The notes under the pieces: model-generated
What the model was told of the DNA's origin: nothing
The model's input: the letters and a program-made list of their open reading frames with translations, nothing else
The model's database searches: none
Translations under genes and position numbers: made by a program
DNA from: Microbacterium barkeri
GTDB lineage: Bacteria > Actinomycetota > Actinomycetes > Actinomycetales > Microbacteriaceae
Length of the DNA: 64,000 bases
NCBI RefSeq assembly: GCF_027921765.1
Contig: NZ_BSEJ01000013.1
Coordinates: forward strand, 1 to 64,000
Direction of reading: 5' to 3'
Part shown: positions 49,036 through 58,600 of the stretch, one piece after another
How positions within the stretch are numbered: position 1 is the stretch's first letter
How the letters are laid out: every line of letters begins with the position of its first letter

Positions 49036-50070
49036 GTGACACCACCACCGGGCCGGCGCCCCATCACCCAGCGCGGCATCGCCGACCTCGCCGGCGTGAG
49101 CATCACGACCGTCTCCCGCGTCCTGGGCGCCCCCGGCGAGGAGGCCCTGCGCTGGGCCTCACCGGGCAAGGTCGCGGAGATCCGGCAGATCGCCGAGGAG
49201 CACGGCTACCGCCGCAACCCCCACGCGGCGAGCCTGCGCACGGCGCGATCGAACCAGATCGGCGTGATCGTCCCCCGACTCCAGGACTACGTGCTCGCCA
49301 CGATCTACGAGGGCATCGACGAGGCCGCCGGAGAGCGCGGCATCTCGACGTTCGTGACGAACTCGCTCGACGACGTCGCGCAGCAGCGCATCCGCACCCA
49401 GCAGATGCTCGACCGCCGCGTCGACGGGATCATCTTCGGAGACGCCCACCTCGACGACCCGTTCCTCGACGACCTCGCGGAGCAGGGAGTGCCGTTCGTC
49501 GTGACCTCGCGACGACGCCCTCCGCACGTGGGGGTCACGTGCGACGACTATCTGGGAGGCCGCCTCGTCGGCGAGCACCTGCTCGAGATCGGCCGCACCG
49601 ACGTCCTGATCCTCGCCGGCCTCGCGTTCGCCTCCACCGCCCGCGACCGCACGCGGGGGCTCATCGACAGCTTCCATGACGCGGGCGTGGACGTGCCGCC
49701 CGAGCGCATCGTCTATCGCGGATTCGACGCGGCCGCCGGGCAGGAGGCGACGATGGCGGCGCTCGACGCCGGGATCCGCCCTGACGCGGTCTTCGCGACC
49801 AACGACTTCGCCGCGATCGGAAGCCTCGGCGCCCTCATCACGCGGGGCATGTCGGTGCCAGACGACGTCGCCCTCGTCGGCTACAACGACACGCCGCTCG
49901 CGGCCTCCGTGGGCATCCCGCTCACGACCGTCCGCTCGCCGATGCACGAGATGGGGCGACGTGCTCTCGAGACCCTCCTGCGCGTCGTCGCCGGCGAGAC
50001 ACCCGAGTCATCGCTGCTGACGCCCGAGCTCCTCGTGCGAGCGTCGACCACCGTGTCCGAGTCACCGTGA
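49036..50070 (+). CDS. LacI-family regulator of the asparaginase/imidase operon
   Basis: 344-residue LacI/GalR repressor. The HTH reads TQRGIADLAGVSITTVSRVL with a slightly long turn (GAPGEEALRWASPGKVAEIR) before the hinge HGYRRNPHAASLRTARSNQI. The sensor core has GVIVPRLQDYVLATIYEGID, RRVDGIIFGDAHLD, PDAVFATNDFAAIGSLGALI and LVGYNDTPLAASVGIPLTT. GTG 49036 has CGAGGAG 5 bases upstream; an upstream GTG at about 49000 lacks such a site. Divergent from the asparaginase gene, with a palindrome between. Confidence 0.93.
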   Translation: MTPPPGRRPITQRGIADLAGVSITTVSRVLGAPGEEALRWASPGKVAEIRQIAEEHGYRRNPHAASLRTARSNQIGVIVPRLQDYVLATIYEGIDEAAGERGISTFVTNSLDDVAQQRIRTQQMLDRRVDGIIFGDAHLDDPFLDDLAEQGVPFVVTSRRRPPHVGVTCDDYLGGRLVGEHLLEIGRTDVLILAGLAFASTARDRTRGLIDSFHDAGVDVPPERIVYRGFDAAAGQEATMAALDAGIRPDAVFATNDFAAIGSLGALITRGMSVPDDVALVGYNDTPLAASVGIPLTTVRSPMHEMGRRALETLLRVVAGETPESSLLTPELLVRASTTVSESP

Positions 50071-50071
50071 C

Positions 50072-50644
50072 TCACGCGACCACGGACATCCCGATCACCG
50101 CCGCGCCCAGCAGCGCGTCGAGAGCGCAGCAGAACTCGGCCATGGATGGCGCGACGACGCGTCGGGCGCGCAGGTGCCGCGCATCCCACACCGCGTGCCC
50201 GAGCAGCCCGAGCCCGACGAGCACTCCCGCCCACGGCTGACCGAGCGCCGCGACGACGAGCGCGATCCCGATGATCGCCGCCATCGCAGCGGCCTGCAGC
50301 GGAAGCCCCCACGGCGGCCGGATGGCCCCGCGCACGACGCCGACGACGGCGAGCGCGATCGCGAGGACGACCAGGGCCCAGAACGCGTTGAACCCGTCGA
50401 CGAGGGCCCCAACGCCGATGAGCACGAAGGTGACGCCGAAGAGCGGCCACGCGAGGCTGGGCCGGCCGAGCGCCGCGGCGCCGAGGTAGACGAACCCGGC
50501 CGCCGTGAGCACCTGAGCGACCTCGGCGGAGTTCGAGAAGCCGCGCGCGAAGGCGAGGGCGAGCGCCCCTCCGAACACGATCCCGGCGAGGGCGGCCCAG
50601 CGGCGCAGCAGCCAGGGTGTCCTCCGCCCGGCGACGACGGTCAT
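50072..50644 (-). CDS. Membrane protein of unknown function
   Basis: 190-residue protein with six predicted helices covering nearly its whole length (WAALAGIVFGGALALAFARG, VYLGAAALG, LFGVTFVLIGVGALVDGF and others). A last cytoplasmic or membrane loop is DARHLRARRVVAPSMAEFCC. It resembles small uncharacterised membrane proteins encoded beside TetR regulators. The start overlaps the TetR stop by 4 bases, so it is the third gene of the reductase-tetR-membrane operon. Confidence 0.8.
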   Translation of the reverse strand: MTVVAGRRTPWLLRRWAALAGIVFGGALALAFARGFSNSAEVAQVLTAAGFVYLGAAALGRPSLAWPLFGVTFVLIGVGALVDGFNAFWALVVLAIALAVVGVVRGAIRPPWGLPLQAAAMAAIIGIALVVAALGQPWAGVLVGLGLLGHAVWDARHLRARRVVAPSMAEFCCALDALLGAAVIGMSVVA

Positions 50645-51249
50645 GACCACTCCTCGAGAGAGGGCACCGGATGGCCCGGCGGGGTGAATGCCGCGAGCGC
50701 GGTCGCGGCGATGGCGGAAGGCGCCTGCGCGGCCGCGAGACGACCGGCGTCGATGTCCTCGGCTGCGCCGTGCATGATGCGGTGGAGAGTGCTCACGAGC
50801 CAGGTGGTCGGGAGATCCGACCGGAAGGCGCCGGCCTCCTGTCCGCGCCGCACGAGAGCCTCGACGCGCGACACGGGGCGCGAGTGCAGTTCGAGCATCC
50901 GCTCCGGCGTCAGGGTGGCCGCCCCCGCGCTCATCAGCGCGCCGATCTGCACGATGGCCGACCAGCTCTGACGGACGAGGCGCACGAGAGCCGTCCGCGG
51001 GTCGCCACCGAGGTCGATCGCGGCGAGCGCTGCGTCGCCCTCGTCGATGGCGCGCGCGATGGCCGCGTCGATGAGCTCGGCGCGGTTCGCGAAGTGCCCG
51101 TACAGGGTCACGCGCCCCACCCCTGCCGCCTGGGCGATCTCGGCCACGCTCGCGGCGGCGTCCTTGCTGAGGCAGACGGCGGCCGCGTCGAGGATGGCCT
51201 GGATGTTCCGCTGCGCGTCGGCGCGCTTGGCGGTCGGCGCCGCTGTCAC
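50641..51249 (-). CDS. TetR-family transcriptional regulator
   Basis: 202-residue TetR protein. The HTH is NIQAILDAAAVCLSKDAAAS, then VAEIAQAAGVGRVTLYGHFA (about residues 15-55). The ligand domain contains LVRLVRQSWSAIVQIGALMS and RIMHGAAEDIDAGRLAAAQA. GTG start overlaps the reductase stop (GTGA), and the stop overlaps the membrane gene start (ATGA). A palindrome inside the operon promoter at 51880-51891 is its likely binding site (autoregulation). Confidence 0.92.
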   Translation of the reverse strand: MTAAPTAKRADAQRNIQAILDAAAVCLSKDAAASVAEIAQAAGVGRVTLYGHFANRAELIDAAIARAIDEGDAALAAIDLGGDPRTALVRLVRQSWSAIVQIGALMSAGAATLTPERMLELHSRPVSRVEALVRRGQEAGAFRSDLPTTWLVSTLHRIMHGAAEDIDAGRLAAAQAPSAIAATALAAFTPPGHPVPSLEEWS

Positions 51250-51827
51250 CGGATGACCCGGTAGTGCAGGTGCGTCGCAGTCGACGAGGGGATGACGTCC
51301 ACTCGCTCGAGCTCATGCTGCCCACCCACGTGCTCGAAGAGCCGCACCCCTTCTCCGAGCAGGAGCGGTGCGAGATGGATCCAGATCTCGTCGAGGATGC
51401 CCGCGGCGAGGCACTGCTGCGTCGCGCTCGCCCCGTGCACGGCGACAGCCCGCTCCCCCGCGACCTCGCGAGCCTGCGCGACGGCGCTCCCGAGGCCATC
51501 CGTCACGAAAGTGAATACGTCACGTGCGCGCACGGTCTCCAGATCCGGGGCCTCGTGGGTCAGCACGAAGCAGGGCACCGCCCCGACCGGCCCGCCGTCA
51601 CCCCACCCGCCGTCGCCCTCGGCGAGGTCGTACGACGTGCGGCCCATGAGAACCGCGCCCGCGGCGCCGGCCATCCGGTCGAGCAGCTCCACGTCGTGCT
51701 CGTCGGGCGCGTGCACCCATCGGTGCAGCGCCATCCCGCCTGTGCCGAGCTGCTGCTCGCGCGAGACGTCGGGACCGGTCACGAATCCGTCGAGCGACAT
51801 CGAGATCGCCGCGATCACCTTCGACAT
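51246..51827 (-). CDS. Dihydrofolate-reductase-fold protein (RibD C-terminal family)
   Basis: 193-residue NAD(P)H-dependent reductase-like protein of the RibD C-terminal/dihydrofolate reductase superfamily. The N-terminal VIAAISMSLDGFVTGPDV, cofactor loop VLMGRTSYDLAEGDGGWGDG and VAVHGASATQQCLAAGILDE with LLLGEGVRLFEH are the family hallmarks. Lone members of this kind are not riboflavin enzymes as such; substrate unknown. ATG 51827 has GAGGAG 5 bases upstream. First gene of the three-gene operon with tetR and the membrane protein. Confidence 0.93.
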   Translation of the reverse strand: MSKVIAAISMSLDGFVTGPDVSREQQLGTGGMALHRWVHAPDEHDVELLDRMAGAAGAVLMGRTSYDLAEGDGGWGDGGPVGAVPCFVLTHEAPDLETVRARDVFTFVTDGLGSAVAQAREVAGERAVAVHGASATQQCLAAGILDEIWIHLAPLLLGEGVRLFEHVGGQHELERVDVIPSSTATHLHYRVIR

Positions 51828-51867
51828 GATGACTCCTCTCGAGAGCCCTCCCCGCTTCTCGAACAGC

Positions 51868-51896
51868 ACTGTACGACTTAGCCGAACGGCTCACAA
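51868..51896 (-). promoter_or_regulatory. Promoter of the reductase-tetR operon with palindromic operator
   Basis: Minus-strand TTGTGA (51896-51891), 17-base spacer, TACAGT (51873-51868). The palindrome AGCCGAACGGCT (51880-51891) sits in the spacer against the -35, a typical site for TetR autorepression. Confidence 0.65.
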
Positions 51897-51903
51897 GGGC
51901 CCT

Positions 51904-51919
51904 GGCCCAACGTTGGGCC
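51904..51919. promoter_or_regulatory. Perfect 16-base palindrome
   Basis: GGCCCAACGTTGGGCC lies between the divergent reductase operon and pRiA4b-type gene, 12 bases before the -10 of the latter. It may be a regulator site; the cognate protein is unknown. Confidence 0.4.
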
Positions 51920-51931
51920 GCGGCCTGTCCG

Positions 51932-51937
51932 TACGAT
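51932..51937 (+). promoter_or_regulatory. -10 element of a probable leaderless transcript
   Basis: TACGAT ends 6 bases before the ATG at 51944; no ribosome site lies between. Confidence 0.45.
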
Positions 51938-51943
51938 CGACCC

Positions 51944-53320
51944 ATGGAACCGGACGAGCGCCTCTACCTCCGCGTCACCCTGCGCGACGTCGAGCCGGAG
52001 ATCTGGCGCGAGTTCGAGATCGACGGCCAGATGACCATCCGCCAGCTGCATATGGCGATCCAGGTGATGCTGGGCTGGCGCGAGACCCACCGACACGAGA
52101 CCTTCGAGGGCCTGCCCCTCACCGAGGACCTCACCCCGCGCCCGCCCCTGCGGTGGGGGCAGCCGTCGTCCGACGATCCGGAGATCCTCGATGAGGACGA
52201 GTGGACCATCCTCGGCGCCCTCGAGGAGTCACCGCTCGCCTACATCTACGACTTCGGCGACACGTGGCACCACCTCGTGGAGATCAACCACGAGATGACG
52301 CCCATCGCCGAGGCCCCGCCCGTGCTTCTGCGCGCGGGGCGCAACCGCGGGCCGTGGGAGGACTCGGGCGGCGCGGAGGGGTACCAGGAGAAGTGCGCGA
52401 TCTGGGCCGACCCCGACCATCCCGAGCACGACGAGATCCGGCAGTGGGTCGCCGACACCGTCGGTCCCTGGGCGCCCGCGGACCCCACGTTCTTCGACCC
52501 GCCGTCGATCCAGGCCGAGCTCAACCTGCTGTTCAACCCCAGCGGCTCGGGCGTCCACCCGTACGACATGTCGGGCCTCGTCAAGGCGGACGAGCTGCGC
52601 CCGCCGGGCGATGTCGACCTCGAGTCGCCCATCGTCGCGTTCGCGGGGACGCTGCCTCCGGCCATCCGCTCTGAGCTCCGCCAGCATCTCTATCGCACCG
52701 GCGTGCTCGCGCCCACCGACCTCGACGATGCGACGGCCGAGCGGCTGATCCGCCCCTTCGCATGGCTCGTGGATGCCGTCGGCGCGGGCGGCATCGACCT
52801 CACCTCGGCGGGCTGGCTGCCGCCCGACGTCGTGCTCGACGGCATGACCGCGCTCGGCTGGATCGAGGACTGGATCGGCAAGGGCAACCGCGAGGACCTC
52901 ACGCCGCCGATCGCGAACCTGCGCGAGACGGCGCAGCGCCTCGGGCTCGTGCGGGTGCAGAAGGGGCGCCTGCTGCTGGGCGCAGAGGCGAGGAAGGCGC
53001 TCGGCCACCCGCGGCGGCTGCTGCGACTCGTCGCGCGCGGGCTCTACCGCAAACTGCAGGACGCCGAGGTCGACGCGGCCGTGCTCCTGTTCCTCTCGCT
53101 CGCCGACGGCACCCCGGCGGATGAGCGGTGGCGCGCGATCGCCTTCGGGCTCACGATGGCGGGGTGGCAGCACCCGAGCGGCGAGTTCGACCGCGACGAC
53201 ATCGCGAGCGTCGCCGGGCGGACGGAGGACCTGCTCAGGGTGCTCTTCGGATGGCGCGAGCGGCTCACGCGCGAGGGAAGCGCCGACATCGCCCTCTTCG
53301 CGCGCGAGGCGCTGCGGTAG
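51944..53320 (+). CDS. Plasmid pRiA4b ORF-3 family protein
   Basis: 458-residue protein. The first 190 residues match the pRiA4b ORF-3 domain (LRVTLRDVEPEIWREFEIDG, MTIRQLHMAIQVMLGWRETH, LAYIYDFGDTWHHLVEINHE), a family also found as a passenger of IS1096-type elements; no transposase or terminal repeats are seen here. The C-terminal 260 residues are helical and of unknown fold, with NLRETAQRLGLVRVQKGRLL resembling a winged helix. Molecular function unknown. The -10 hexamer 6 bases before the ATG suggests leaderless translation. Confidence 0.88.
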   Translation: MEPDERLYLRVTLRDVEPEIWREFEIDGQMTIRQLHMAIQVMLGWRETHRHETFEGLPLTEDLTPRPPLRWGQPSSDDPEILDEDEWTILGALEESPLAYIYDFGDTWHHLVEINHEMTPIAEAPPVLLRAGRNRGPWEDSGGAEGYQEKCAIWADPDHPEHDEIRQWVADTVGPWAPADPTFFDPPSIQAELNLLFNPSGSGVHPYDMSGLVKADELRPPGDVDLESPIVAFAGTLPPAIRSELRQHLYRTGVLAPTDLDDATAERLIRPFAWLVDAVGAGGIDLTSAGWLPPDVVLDGMTALGWIEDWIGKGNREDLTPPIANLRETAQRLGLVRVQKGRLLLGAEARKALGHPRRLLRLVARGLYRKLQDAEVDAAVLLFLSLADGTPADERWRAIAFGLTMAGWQHPSGEFDRDDIASVAGRTEDLLRVLFGWRERLTREGSADIALFAREALR

Positions 53321-53397
53321 CACCCGACCGGATCGGTCCGGAACGGTCGGGCGCAGCAGCGGTCGTGCGAACGAGACTCGATGCGGAAGGAGGGGCC

Positions 53398-54267
53398 ATG
53401 ATCGCCGCACTCAACGACCTGATCGACGCCGTCGAGCGCACGCCCGACGACGAGATCGACGTGGCCGCCGTCGCGCACGCCCACGGCACGACGGAGCACC
53501 ACCTGCGGCGGATGTTCTCGTCGCTCGCGGGCATGCCGGTCTCGGAATACGTCCGGAGGCGGCGCATGACCCTGGCCGCGGCGGATGTCGCGGAGTCGTC
53601 GGGCGACCTGCTCGCGATCGCGGTCCGGTACGGCTACGGATCGACCGAGGCGTTCGCGCGGGCGTTCCGCAGCGTGCACGGCGTCGGCCCGAGCGAGGCC
53701 CGTCGCGACGGCGGCCCCTTCCGCAGTCAACAGCAGCTCAGGTTCCGCCTGACCGTCGAAGGGAGCACCCCCATGCACGTCCGCCTCATCGAACACCCCG
53801 CACTCCGGCTGGTCGGCCACGCCACGCGCGTGCCGCTCATCCACGAGGGGGTCAACCCGCACATCCAGGAGCACATCGCCCGCATCCCGATGGAAGAGCA
53901 CGTGCGTCTCAAGGCGCTCGGCGACACGGAGCCGGCGGGCATCCTCCAGGTGACCGACGACATCGAGCAGGACAGTGCCGAGGGCAGCGACCTGACCTAC
54001 CTGCACGGTGTCGCGATCTCGGATGACGTCGACGCTCCCGACGACCTCGATGCGATCGCGGTGCCCGCCGGCAGCTGGGCCGTCTTCACGAGCGACGGCC
54101 CGCATCCGAAGGCCCTGCAGGACATGTGGGCCGCGACCGCCGCCGAGTGGTTCCCGTCGAACCCCTGGCGCCTGCGCCCGGGGCCCTCCATCGTGGCCGT
54201 TCTCGAGCACGACGCCGCGTTCACGCACGCCCGGTGCGAGCTCTGGCTCCCGGTCGAGCGCGCCTGA
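53398..54267 (+). CDS. AraC-type regulator fused to a GyrI-like effector domain
   Basis: 289-residue regulator. The N-terminal AraC/XylS double helix-turn-helix (about 1-105) is seen in VAHAHGTTEHHLRRMFSSLA, VSEYVRRRRMTLAAADVAES and IAVRYGYGSTEAFARAFRSV. The C-terminal half (about 125-289) is a GyrI-like/SOUL-type small-molecule-binding domain (VRLIEHPALRLVGHATRVPL, AIAVPAGSWAVFTSDGPHPK, ending RCELWLPVE), as in Rob and the BmrR effector domain. AAGGAGG lies just before ATG 53398. It probably senses a cationic or hydrophobic compound; the target gene is not obvious. Confidence 0.93.
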   Translation: MIAALNDLIDAVERTPDDEIDVAAVAHAHGTTEHHLRRMFSSLAGMPVSEYVRRRRMTLAAADVAESSGDLLAIAVRYGYGSTEAFARAFRSVHGVGPSEARRDGGPFRSQQQLRFRLTVEGSTPMHVRLIEHPALRLVGHATRVPLIHEGVNPHIQEHIARIPMEEHVRLKALGDTEPAGILQVTDDIEQDSAEGSDLTYLHGVAISDDVDAPDDLDAIAVPAGSWAVFTSDGPHPKALQDMWAATAAEWFPSNPWRLRPGPSIVAVLEHDAAFTHARCELWLPVERA

Positions 54268-54276
54268 CGGGCATCG

Positions 54277-54313
54277 GGCCATCCGCCGCTCGCGAGACGC
54301 GCGGCGGATGGCC
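54277..54313. terminator. Bidirectional terminator between AraC-GyrI and ilvE
   Basis: A perfect 13-bp stem (54277-54289 with 54301-54313) and an 11-base loop, 9 bases after the AraC-type stop and 5 before the ilvE stop. The arms contain CCATCCGC and GCGGATGG. Confidence 0.75.
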
Positions 54314-54318
54314 GGCCG

Positions 54319-55443
54319 TCAGGCGGCCGGCGCGCGACCGACTTCCCGCAGCCATCCGAATCGATCCGGGACGGTGCCGAACTGCATGCCGGTCAGCTCG
54401 TCGCGCAGCCGGGCGGCGACCGGGCCGAAGCCCGCGGTCGGCGTCTCGATGACGCGCTCGGGCGAGACGAGGCGGGCGATCGGCGTCACGACGGCGGCGG
54501 TTCCCGTCGCGAACACCTCGGCGAGGGTTCCGTCCGCGGCCGCCCTGGCCCACTCGTCGACGCTCACGGGGCGCTCCTCGACCCGGTGGCCGAGGTCGGC
54601 CGCGAGCGCGAGCGCACTGTCGCGCGTGACGCCCTCGAGGATGGTCCCCTCGGCAGGGGGCGTGACGATCGACCCGTCGGCGAAGGCGAAGAAGATGTTC
54701 ATGCTGCCGGCTTCCTCGACCCAGGTGTGCGTCTCGGCGTCGGTGAAGAGAACCTGCGCGCAGCCGTGCGCCTCGGCCTCGCGCTGGGCGGCGAGCGACG
54801 CCGCGTAGTTTCCTCCGCACTTCGCGGCTCCCGTGCCGCCGCGCCCCGCGCGCGAGAAGTCCGTCGAGAGCCAGAGCGAGACGCCCTCGCTCGCGCCCGA
54901 GAAATAGGCGCCCGCGGGCGAGGCGATCACTCCGAAGAGCGCCTGCTTCGCCGGCCGCACACCGAGGAACGCCTCCGACGCGATGACGAACGGACGCAGG
55001 TAGAGGCTCGCGCCGGGGCGCGCGGGAACCCATTCCGCGTCCTGCGCGAGGAGCGCGTCGACGGCCGAGAGGAACAGCGATTCCGGCGGGACCGGCAGGG
55101 CGAGCCGCTCCGCAGAGCGCGCCATCCGCCGCGCGTTCATCTCCGGACGGAACGTGACGAGCCGGCCATCCGGATGGCGGTAGACCTTGAGGCCTTCGAA
55201 GATCTCCTGCCCGTAGTGCAGGACGGCGCTTGCCGGATGGAGCGGAAGCGGCCCCATGGGCTCCACGCGCAGGTCGTGCCAGCCGCTGTCTGCGCTCCAT
55301 TCCGCGATCGCCATATGGTCGGTGAAGCGCTGGCCGAACACCGGGTCCTCGAGGATGCGCTCGCGCTCGCCGACCGAGGTCGGGGCGGCATTCCGCCGCA
55401 CCGCGAAGTCGCCTGCCGTGTATCCGGTCGCCGTCGTCGTCAT
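54319..55443 (-). CDS. ilvE: Branched-chain amino acid aminotransferase
   Basis: 374-residue PLP-dependent class IV aminotransferase making Leu, Ile and Val from their keto acids. The PLP Lys is in RAGRGGTGAAKCGGNYAASL (about residue 205). Also present are HPASAVLHYGQEIFEGLKVY, EEAGSMNIFF and ILEGVTRDSALALA with the phosphate-binding FATGTAAVVTPIA. Length and order match the BCAT II family of actinobacteria. Stands alone, convergent with the AraC-GyrI gene and divergent from the GH30 gene. Confidence 0.97.
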   Translation of the reverse strand: MTTTATGYTAGDFAVRRNAAPTSVGERERILEDPVFGQRFTDHMAIAEWSADSGWHDLRVEPMGPLPLHPASAVLHYGQEIFEGLKVYRHPDGRLVTFRPEMNARRMARSAERLALPVPPESLFLSAVDALLAQDAEWVPARPGASLYLRPFVIASEAFLGVRPAKQALFGVIASPAGAYFSGASEGVSLWLSTDFSRAGRGGTGAAKCGGNYAASLAAQREAEAHGCAQVLFTDAETHTWVEEAGSMNIFFAFADGSIVTPPAEGTILEGVTRDSALALAADLGHRVEERPVSVDEWARAAADGTLAEVFATGTAAVVTPIARLVSPERVIETPTAGFGPVAARLRDELTGMQFGTVPDRFGWLREVGRAPAA

Positions 55444-55656
55444 CTCTTTCCCTTCCCGCGTGTGCATGGCACGCCCATCCGAGCAGGCTCGCAGAGGAGC
55501 GGGCCCTCCGTCTCGGGCCAATCGCGAGGTCGTGGCGTGCGCGCGGCCTGCCGCGATCGGGCCGCATCCGCTATGGTTGCGCAAACATGGTCTGTCGCAG
55601 CGGACGGCTCAGCCGGGTGCCGCGCGACGCTTTCGACGACGAAAGGGGCAGTGTCG

Positions 55657-58600
55657 ATGCCGACATCGCACACGCTGCGGCGCGCCGCGGCGCTCACGAC
55701 GGGCGCCGCGCTCGTGGGAGGGGCGCTGATCGCCTCACCCGCCGCGAGCGCGGCCGAGGCGGCGGAGCGATCCGTCACGATCACGCCGAACCCCGCCTCC
55801 GCGGGCGAGGCGTTCCAGGGGTGGGGCACAAGCCTCGCCTGGTTCGCGAATGCGACCGGCGACTACCCCGAGGAACTCCGCGAGGAGCTCTACCAGGCCG
55901 TCTTCGGCGAGGACGGGCTCGACCTCAACATCGCCCGCTACAACATCGGCGGCGGCAACGCCTCGGACGTGGCCGACTACCTGCGCGCAGGCGGCGCCGT
56001 CGAGGGCTGGTGGGCGCCGGATCCCGACGGCTCCGAGGGGCTCTACGGCGGAGCGGCGACGACCTACGCCGATCGCGACGCGGTTCTCGCGGCGTTCGAC
56101 GCGGATGACCCCGCGCACTATGACTGGGACGCGGACGAGACGCAGCGCTGGTGGGTCGACCGGCTGGTCGCCGACGGGCAGATCACGCACTGGGAGACCT
56201 TCGCGAACTCGGCGCCCTACTTCATGACCGAGAGCGGCTACGTCTCGGGCGGGTTCGACGCGGCTGCCGAGCAGCTCAAGCCCGAGGCGGACGAGGCGTT
56301 CGCCCAGTACCTCGTCAACGTCACGGAGCACCTCGAGGCCGAGCACGGGATCGAGGTCGACACGATCGACCCGTTCAACGAGCCGAACACGAACTACTGG
56401 GGGACGCGGCTCGAGAACGGCGTTCCGGTCGGCGGCCGCCAGGAGGGCATGCACGTCGGGCCGCAGCGCCAGGTCGAGGTCGTCGAGGCGCTCGCCGCCG
56501 TGCTCGACGGGGCCGAGACCGGTGCGCGCATCTCGGCCATGGACGAGACGAACCCCGGGATCTTCGCGCGGAACTGGGCGGCATACCCGGCGGAGACGCG
56601 CGAGGACGTCAGCCGCATGAACGTGCACACGTATGGCACGAGCGGACGCCTCGTCGTGCGCGACCTCGCGAAGCAGGCCGATACCCCGCTCTGGATGAGC
56701 GAGATCGAGGGCAGCTGGGTCGACGGGTACGACCCTGTCGACATCGAGAACGGCCTCGGCATCGCGGGTCGCATCATGGACGACCTGCGCGAGCTCGAGC
56801 CGAGCGCGTGGGTGCTCTGGCAGCCCGTCGAAGACCTCTACAACATGCAGCCGCAGGGCGAGGACCTCAACTGGGGCTCGGTCTTCATCGACCTCGACTG
56901 CGAGCCCTACGAGGAGGATGGCCGCACCGTGTGGAAGTCGGCGCGACGCGTCGCGGACGCGGGCGGCGACTCGACCGCCGTCGAGCCGTGCGGCGTCGAG
57001 GTCAACTCGAAGTTCAACACCATCCGCAACTTCACGAAGTTCATCCACGAGGGCGATCGCCTCGTGCCCGTCGACGACACCTCGAGCACCGCGGCCATCC
57101 GCGGTGACGGGACGGGCGCGACCATCGTCCACCGCAACACGAGCGCGGATGCGGCTTCGGTCACGCTCGATCTCTCCGCCTTCGGCGAAATCGCGGACGG
57201 CGCGACCGTGACGCCGTACGTCACGACGGAGGCCCCATCGCCCGATGAGCCGACCGCGAACGCGCTCGTCGAGGGACCCCCCGTCGCCGTCGATGACGCG
57301 TCGGCCACCCTCACCGTGCCCGCGAAGTCGGTCACGACCTTCGTGATCGACGGCGTCTCCGGCGTCTCGGCCGATGCGCCCGCCATCGAGGATGGGCACA
57401 GCTACCAGCTCGTCGGCGCGCAGAGCGGAAAGGCACTCACCGCCGGCGGCTCCGGTGCGGCGACGAGCATCACGACGCTCGCCGACGACACGGCGACCGC
57501 AGCGGCGCAGAAGTGGACGGCCCACACGGTCGCCGTCGGCGAGAGGACCGCGACCCAGCGCGTCGTGCTCGAGAACGGCGACGGCCGTGTCCTCGGCGCG
57601 ACGAGCGCGGGCACCGACCTGCGCGACATCGACCCGTCGGCCGCGGCCGAGAGCCCCGAGACACGGTGGATCGTCAACACCACCGACGGGAAGAGCTTCT
57701 CGTTCGTGAACGAGGCGCTTGCGCTCGCCCTCGAGGTGGGCGGGCAGTCCTCGGCCGAGGGCGCCTCGGTCGGCGTGTACGGCTCCAACGGAGGAGCGAA
57801 CCAGGCCTGGGAGGCGCGCGACCTGACCCCCGTCAATGGGACGGCGATCCCGGCACGCACAACGGCCGGCGTCGCTCCTCTGCTGCCCGAGACCGTCCTC
57901 TCGGCGTACGCGTGGGGCACGGGCGCGGCGGTTCCGGTCGAGTGGGACCTTCCCGATGACGCGGCCTGGGAGAACGAGGGCCGCGTGGAGGTGCCGGGCA
58001 CGGCCGTCGACCTGTTCGGGCAGACGTTCACCGTCGTCGCGCACGTCGATGTCGGCGGCCTCACCGCGACGGATCCGGTATCAGTCACGGTCGCGGCGGG
58101 CACCACCCCGGACGCCGTGCGTGCGGCAGCGCCGGATACCGTGCCGGCCCGCGTGGGGGCGTCGGAGCACGCCTTCGAGGTGCCGGTCGAGTGGGACTGG
58201 ACGACGCTCGATGAGAGCGCGCTGGCCGAGCCCGGTGCGATCTCGATCACCGGCACGGCGCAGGCCGACGGCGCAGAGCTCGCGGCGCGGCTCGCCGTGC
58301 TCGTCACGGAGGGCACGCAGCGCAGCTTCGCGGCAGACGGCGGCGTCGCGGTCGAGGCCAGTTACACGGAGCCCGGCTACCCGGCGGAGCGCACGCTGAA
58401 CGGCGTCCTCGACGACAAGGGATGGTCGAACTGGTCCGGCAGCGCTCAGGAGCAGACGAGCACCCTCACGTACACGTTCGAGGCGCGCGACCTCGACGGA
58501 GCCGCGATCCGCTTCTGGCGCGACGGCCGCGCGAGCTGGGCCGAGACGATGACGATCGAGGTGCGCGACGCCGACGGCGCCTGGGCGCCCGCGCCCGGCT

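Noticed and set aside
51944..53320. IS1096-type mobile element around the pRiA4b ORF-3 gene
   Set aside because: No transposase, terminal inverted repeats or target duplication found in the flanks.
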